DNA from: Dyadobacter sp. MSC1_007
GTDB lineage: Bacteria > Bacteroidota > Bacteroidia > Cytophagales > Spirosomataceae
DNA length: 64,000 bases
Assembly: GCF_023667495.1 (NCBI RefSeq)
Contig: NZ_JAMOZL010000008.1
Coordinates: 1 to 64,000, forward strand
Direction: 5' to 3'
Within the stretch, counting starts at the first letter, position 1. Each line of letters starts with the position of its first letter. Both the position numbers and the translations under genes were made by a program. The notes under the pieces were generated by a model. That model was not told the origin of the DNA and did no database searches. It saw only the letters and a list, made by a program, of their open reading frames with translations. This document shows positions 62,558 to 64,000 of this stretch, piece after piece.

Positions 62558-64000
62558 ATGACGAGAACTTTACTGATTGCAGCATTCTCCCTATTCTTCA
62601 TTCGGGCGTCCGCCATTGCTCAAAGCAATCCGAGATATCTGGTTTTGTTTAAAGACAAAAGCAACACGATTTATTCGATCGACAAACCTGCTGAATTCCT
62701 CTCCCAAAGATCCATTGAACGCAGAAAACGCCAGAATATCCCGGTAACCACACAAGATTTCCCTGTCAATGCCGGGTACTTGTCTGCCATCAAACAGATC
62801 GGTGCAAAGGTGATCTATCCCACCCGCTGGTTCAACGGCGCATTGGTCGAAGCCTCGGCTGCCCAGCTCGCCGAGATTAAAAAACTGGCTTTTTATAAAG
62901 GCATCGAACTGAACCTTCCCGTCGCGAATATCAATGCACCGTCCGCGGGGATCGCCAGGGTTGCAGCCTCGCAACAAAAATTCGGCACGACTGAAGACAT
63001 TAACTACGGGAATATGACGGCGCAGCTGGCGCTTATGGAGGTTCCTAACCTGCACAACAAAGGCTTTCAGGGGCAAAATATGCTGATAGGCATTTTGGAC
63101 AATGGTTTCAGCATGGCCAATGAAGTAGCCTATTTCAAACAACTGCGCGACGAAAAACGCATTGTAGACACACACGACTTTCTAGCCAGGGACGGCAACG
63201 TATACAACGATGGTTCCCATGGTTTGAATGTAATGTCGACCATAGCCGCCTACTTGCCGGGAACACTCGTGGGTAGCGCATTCAAAGCATCCTTCGCACT
63301 TTACAATACTGAAAACAACTTCGGCGAGTCGCCCTATGAAGAAATTACCTGGTTACTCGCAGCCGAACGCGCCGATAGTCTGGGCGTGGATGTGATCAAT
63401 TCATCACTGGGTTATACCATATTTGACGATGAATTCAGCACGCCTGCTTACAACCACACCTACCAGCAAATGGACGGTAAAACGACCATTGTGAGCCGCG
63501 CGGCACGTTTTGCCACGCGAAAAGGAATTTTAGTTGTTAATTCGGCTGGCAACGAAGGTACTAACAGCTGGCGTTACATTACCGCGCCGGCGGATGTCGA
63601 CTCTGTACTTACGGTGGGTGCTACCGGTTATAACCGGGAATATGCTTCATTGAGCTCGGTAGGGCCTAATGCGGCAGGGATTCAGAAGCCCGACGTCGCG
63701 GCTGTGGGCGCCGGTGCCATCGTAGGTAACGCTTCCGGAGGTGCATCCAGCGGCTCCGGCACATCGTTTTCATCTCCACAGGTAGCCGGCCTGGCCGCAA
63801 TCTTATGGCAGGCTTTCCCAAATCTGACTGCCCAGCAGATTATTTACGCACTTAAAAAATCAGGGCATAATGCCGCAAATCCTGACAATTTGCTGGGTTA
63901 TGGCGTGCCAAATGCCATCAAGGCGCAGCAAATTATCGAAAACGAATTCTCACCGCTCGGTACCGAGAAAGAACTGCTTTCCGCCGTCATACTTTCACCG
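62558..64000 (+). CDS. secreted S8 subtilisin-like protease (5' part)
   Basis: 481 codons are seen; the gene runs past the right edge. Signal peptide about 1-22 (ending SAIAQ), a pro-domain-like segment (about 23-150), and the S8 domain with catalytic Asp in GILDNGF (D181), His in DGSHGLNV (H221), oxyanion Asn in VNSAGNEG and Ser in GSGTSFSSPQVAG (S403). Bacteroidota enzymes of this type usually carry a type IX sorting domain at the C-terminus, which would lie outside the window. Confidence 0.93.
   Translation, partial: MTRTLLIAAFSLFFIRASAIAQSNPRYLVLFKDKSNTIYSIDKPAEFLSQRSIERRKRQNIPVTTQDFPVNAGYLSAIKQIGAKVIYPTRWFNGALVEASAAQLAEIKKLAFYKGIELNLPVANINAPSAGIARVAASQQKFGTTEDINYGNMTAQLALMEVPNLHNKGFQGQNMLIGILDNGFSMANEVAYFKQLRDEKRIVDTHDFLARDGNVYNDGSHGLNVMSTIAAYLPGTLVGSAFKASFALYNTENNFGESPYEEITWLLAAERADSLGVDVINSSLGYTIFDDEFSTPAYNHTYQQMDGKTTIVSRAARFATRKGILVVNSAGNEGTNSWRYITAPADVDSVLTVGATGYNREYASLSSVGPNAAGIQKPDVAAVGAGAIVGNASGGASSGSGTSFSSPQVAGLAAILWQAFPNLTAQQIIYALKKSGHNAANPDNLLGYGVPNAIKAQQIIENEFSPLGTEKELLSAVILSP

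Overview
The window looks like chromosomal DNA from a Gram-negative Bacteroidota, most likely the order Cytophagales and near Dyadobacter (an inference from gene content, not a database match). The evidence is: promoters of the Bacteroidota TAnnTTTG type, type IX secretion components (PorX, a PorW/SprE-like lipoprotein) with secreted proteins carrying C-terminal sorting domains, KdsB for lipopolysaccharide Kdo, MutS2, DUF4905-like and RlpA/LysM proteins, and an F0-type ATP synthase cluster with AtpZ. No phage, integrase, transposase, tRNA, rRNA operon or CRISPR array was seen.

Layout. 1-3.2 kb: edge of a HesB/IscA gene, a membrane-anchored conserved protein and mutS2, then a repeat-rich spacer ending in a perfect 56-bp palindrome. 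3.5-12 kb: a carbohydrate island, with an MFS transporter divergent from two Gfo/Idh/MocA dehydrogenases, a TIM-barrel isomerase and a very large secreted fusion (ThuA, PQQ-type sugar dehydrogenase propeller, PKD, cytochrome c, C-terminal beta domain). 12-15.7 kb: two tandem paralogous secreted proteins made of short head repeats, a self-cleaving S74 chaperone domain and a type IX sorting tail. 16-18.8 kb: a four-gene operon (DUF4905-like, LysM-RlpA, small membrane protein, TIGR02757). 18.8-25 kb: kdsB, porX, ftsE, an Fsa-type transaldolase, the SRP RNA gene, a TPR lipoprotein, a TMEM220-like protein and birA.

25-43 kb: rsfS, ftsH, an aldose epimerase; then a four-gene cassette resembling lasso-peptide maturation genes (PqqD-like, B2 protease, HprK-like kinase, nucleotidyltransferase) without a visible precursor or cyclase; a pair for lysine catabolism (ALDH7-type dehydrogenase and saccharopine dehydrogenase family); a HI0933 flavoprotein; and a minus-strand run porW-like, PBP1A, glycerate kinase, uvrC. 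43-46.5 kb: ATP synthase genes atpZ/I, a small membrane protein, atpB, atpE, atpF and atpH, closed by a strong terminator with no atpA/atpG following.

46.5-64 kb: a TIM-barrel isomerase, a secreted alpha/beta hydrolase, clpC, a WbqC-like protein, a YciO/Sua5-type protein, a glycosyltransferase, a YihY membrane protein, a hotdog thioesterase, mltG, an Ldh2-type dehydrogenase, a DUF502 membrane protein, a secreted hypothetical, aroA, a membrane-anchored GltB-like FMN protein, and the first 481 codons of a secreted subtilisin running off the end. Most of the window is housekeeping; the accessory interest lies at 3-16 kb and 28.7-31.5 kb.
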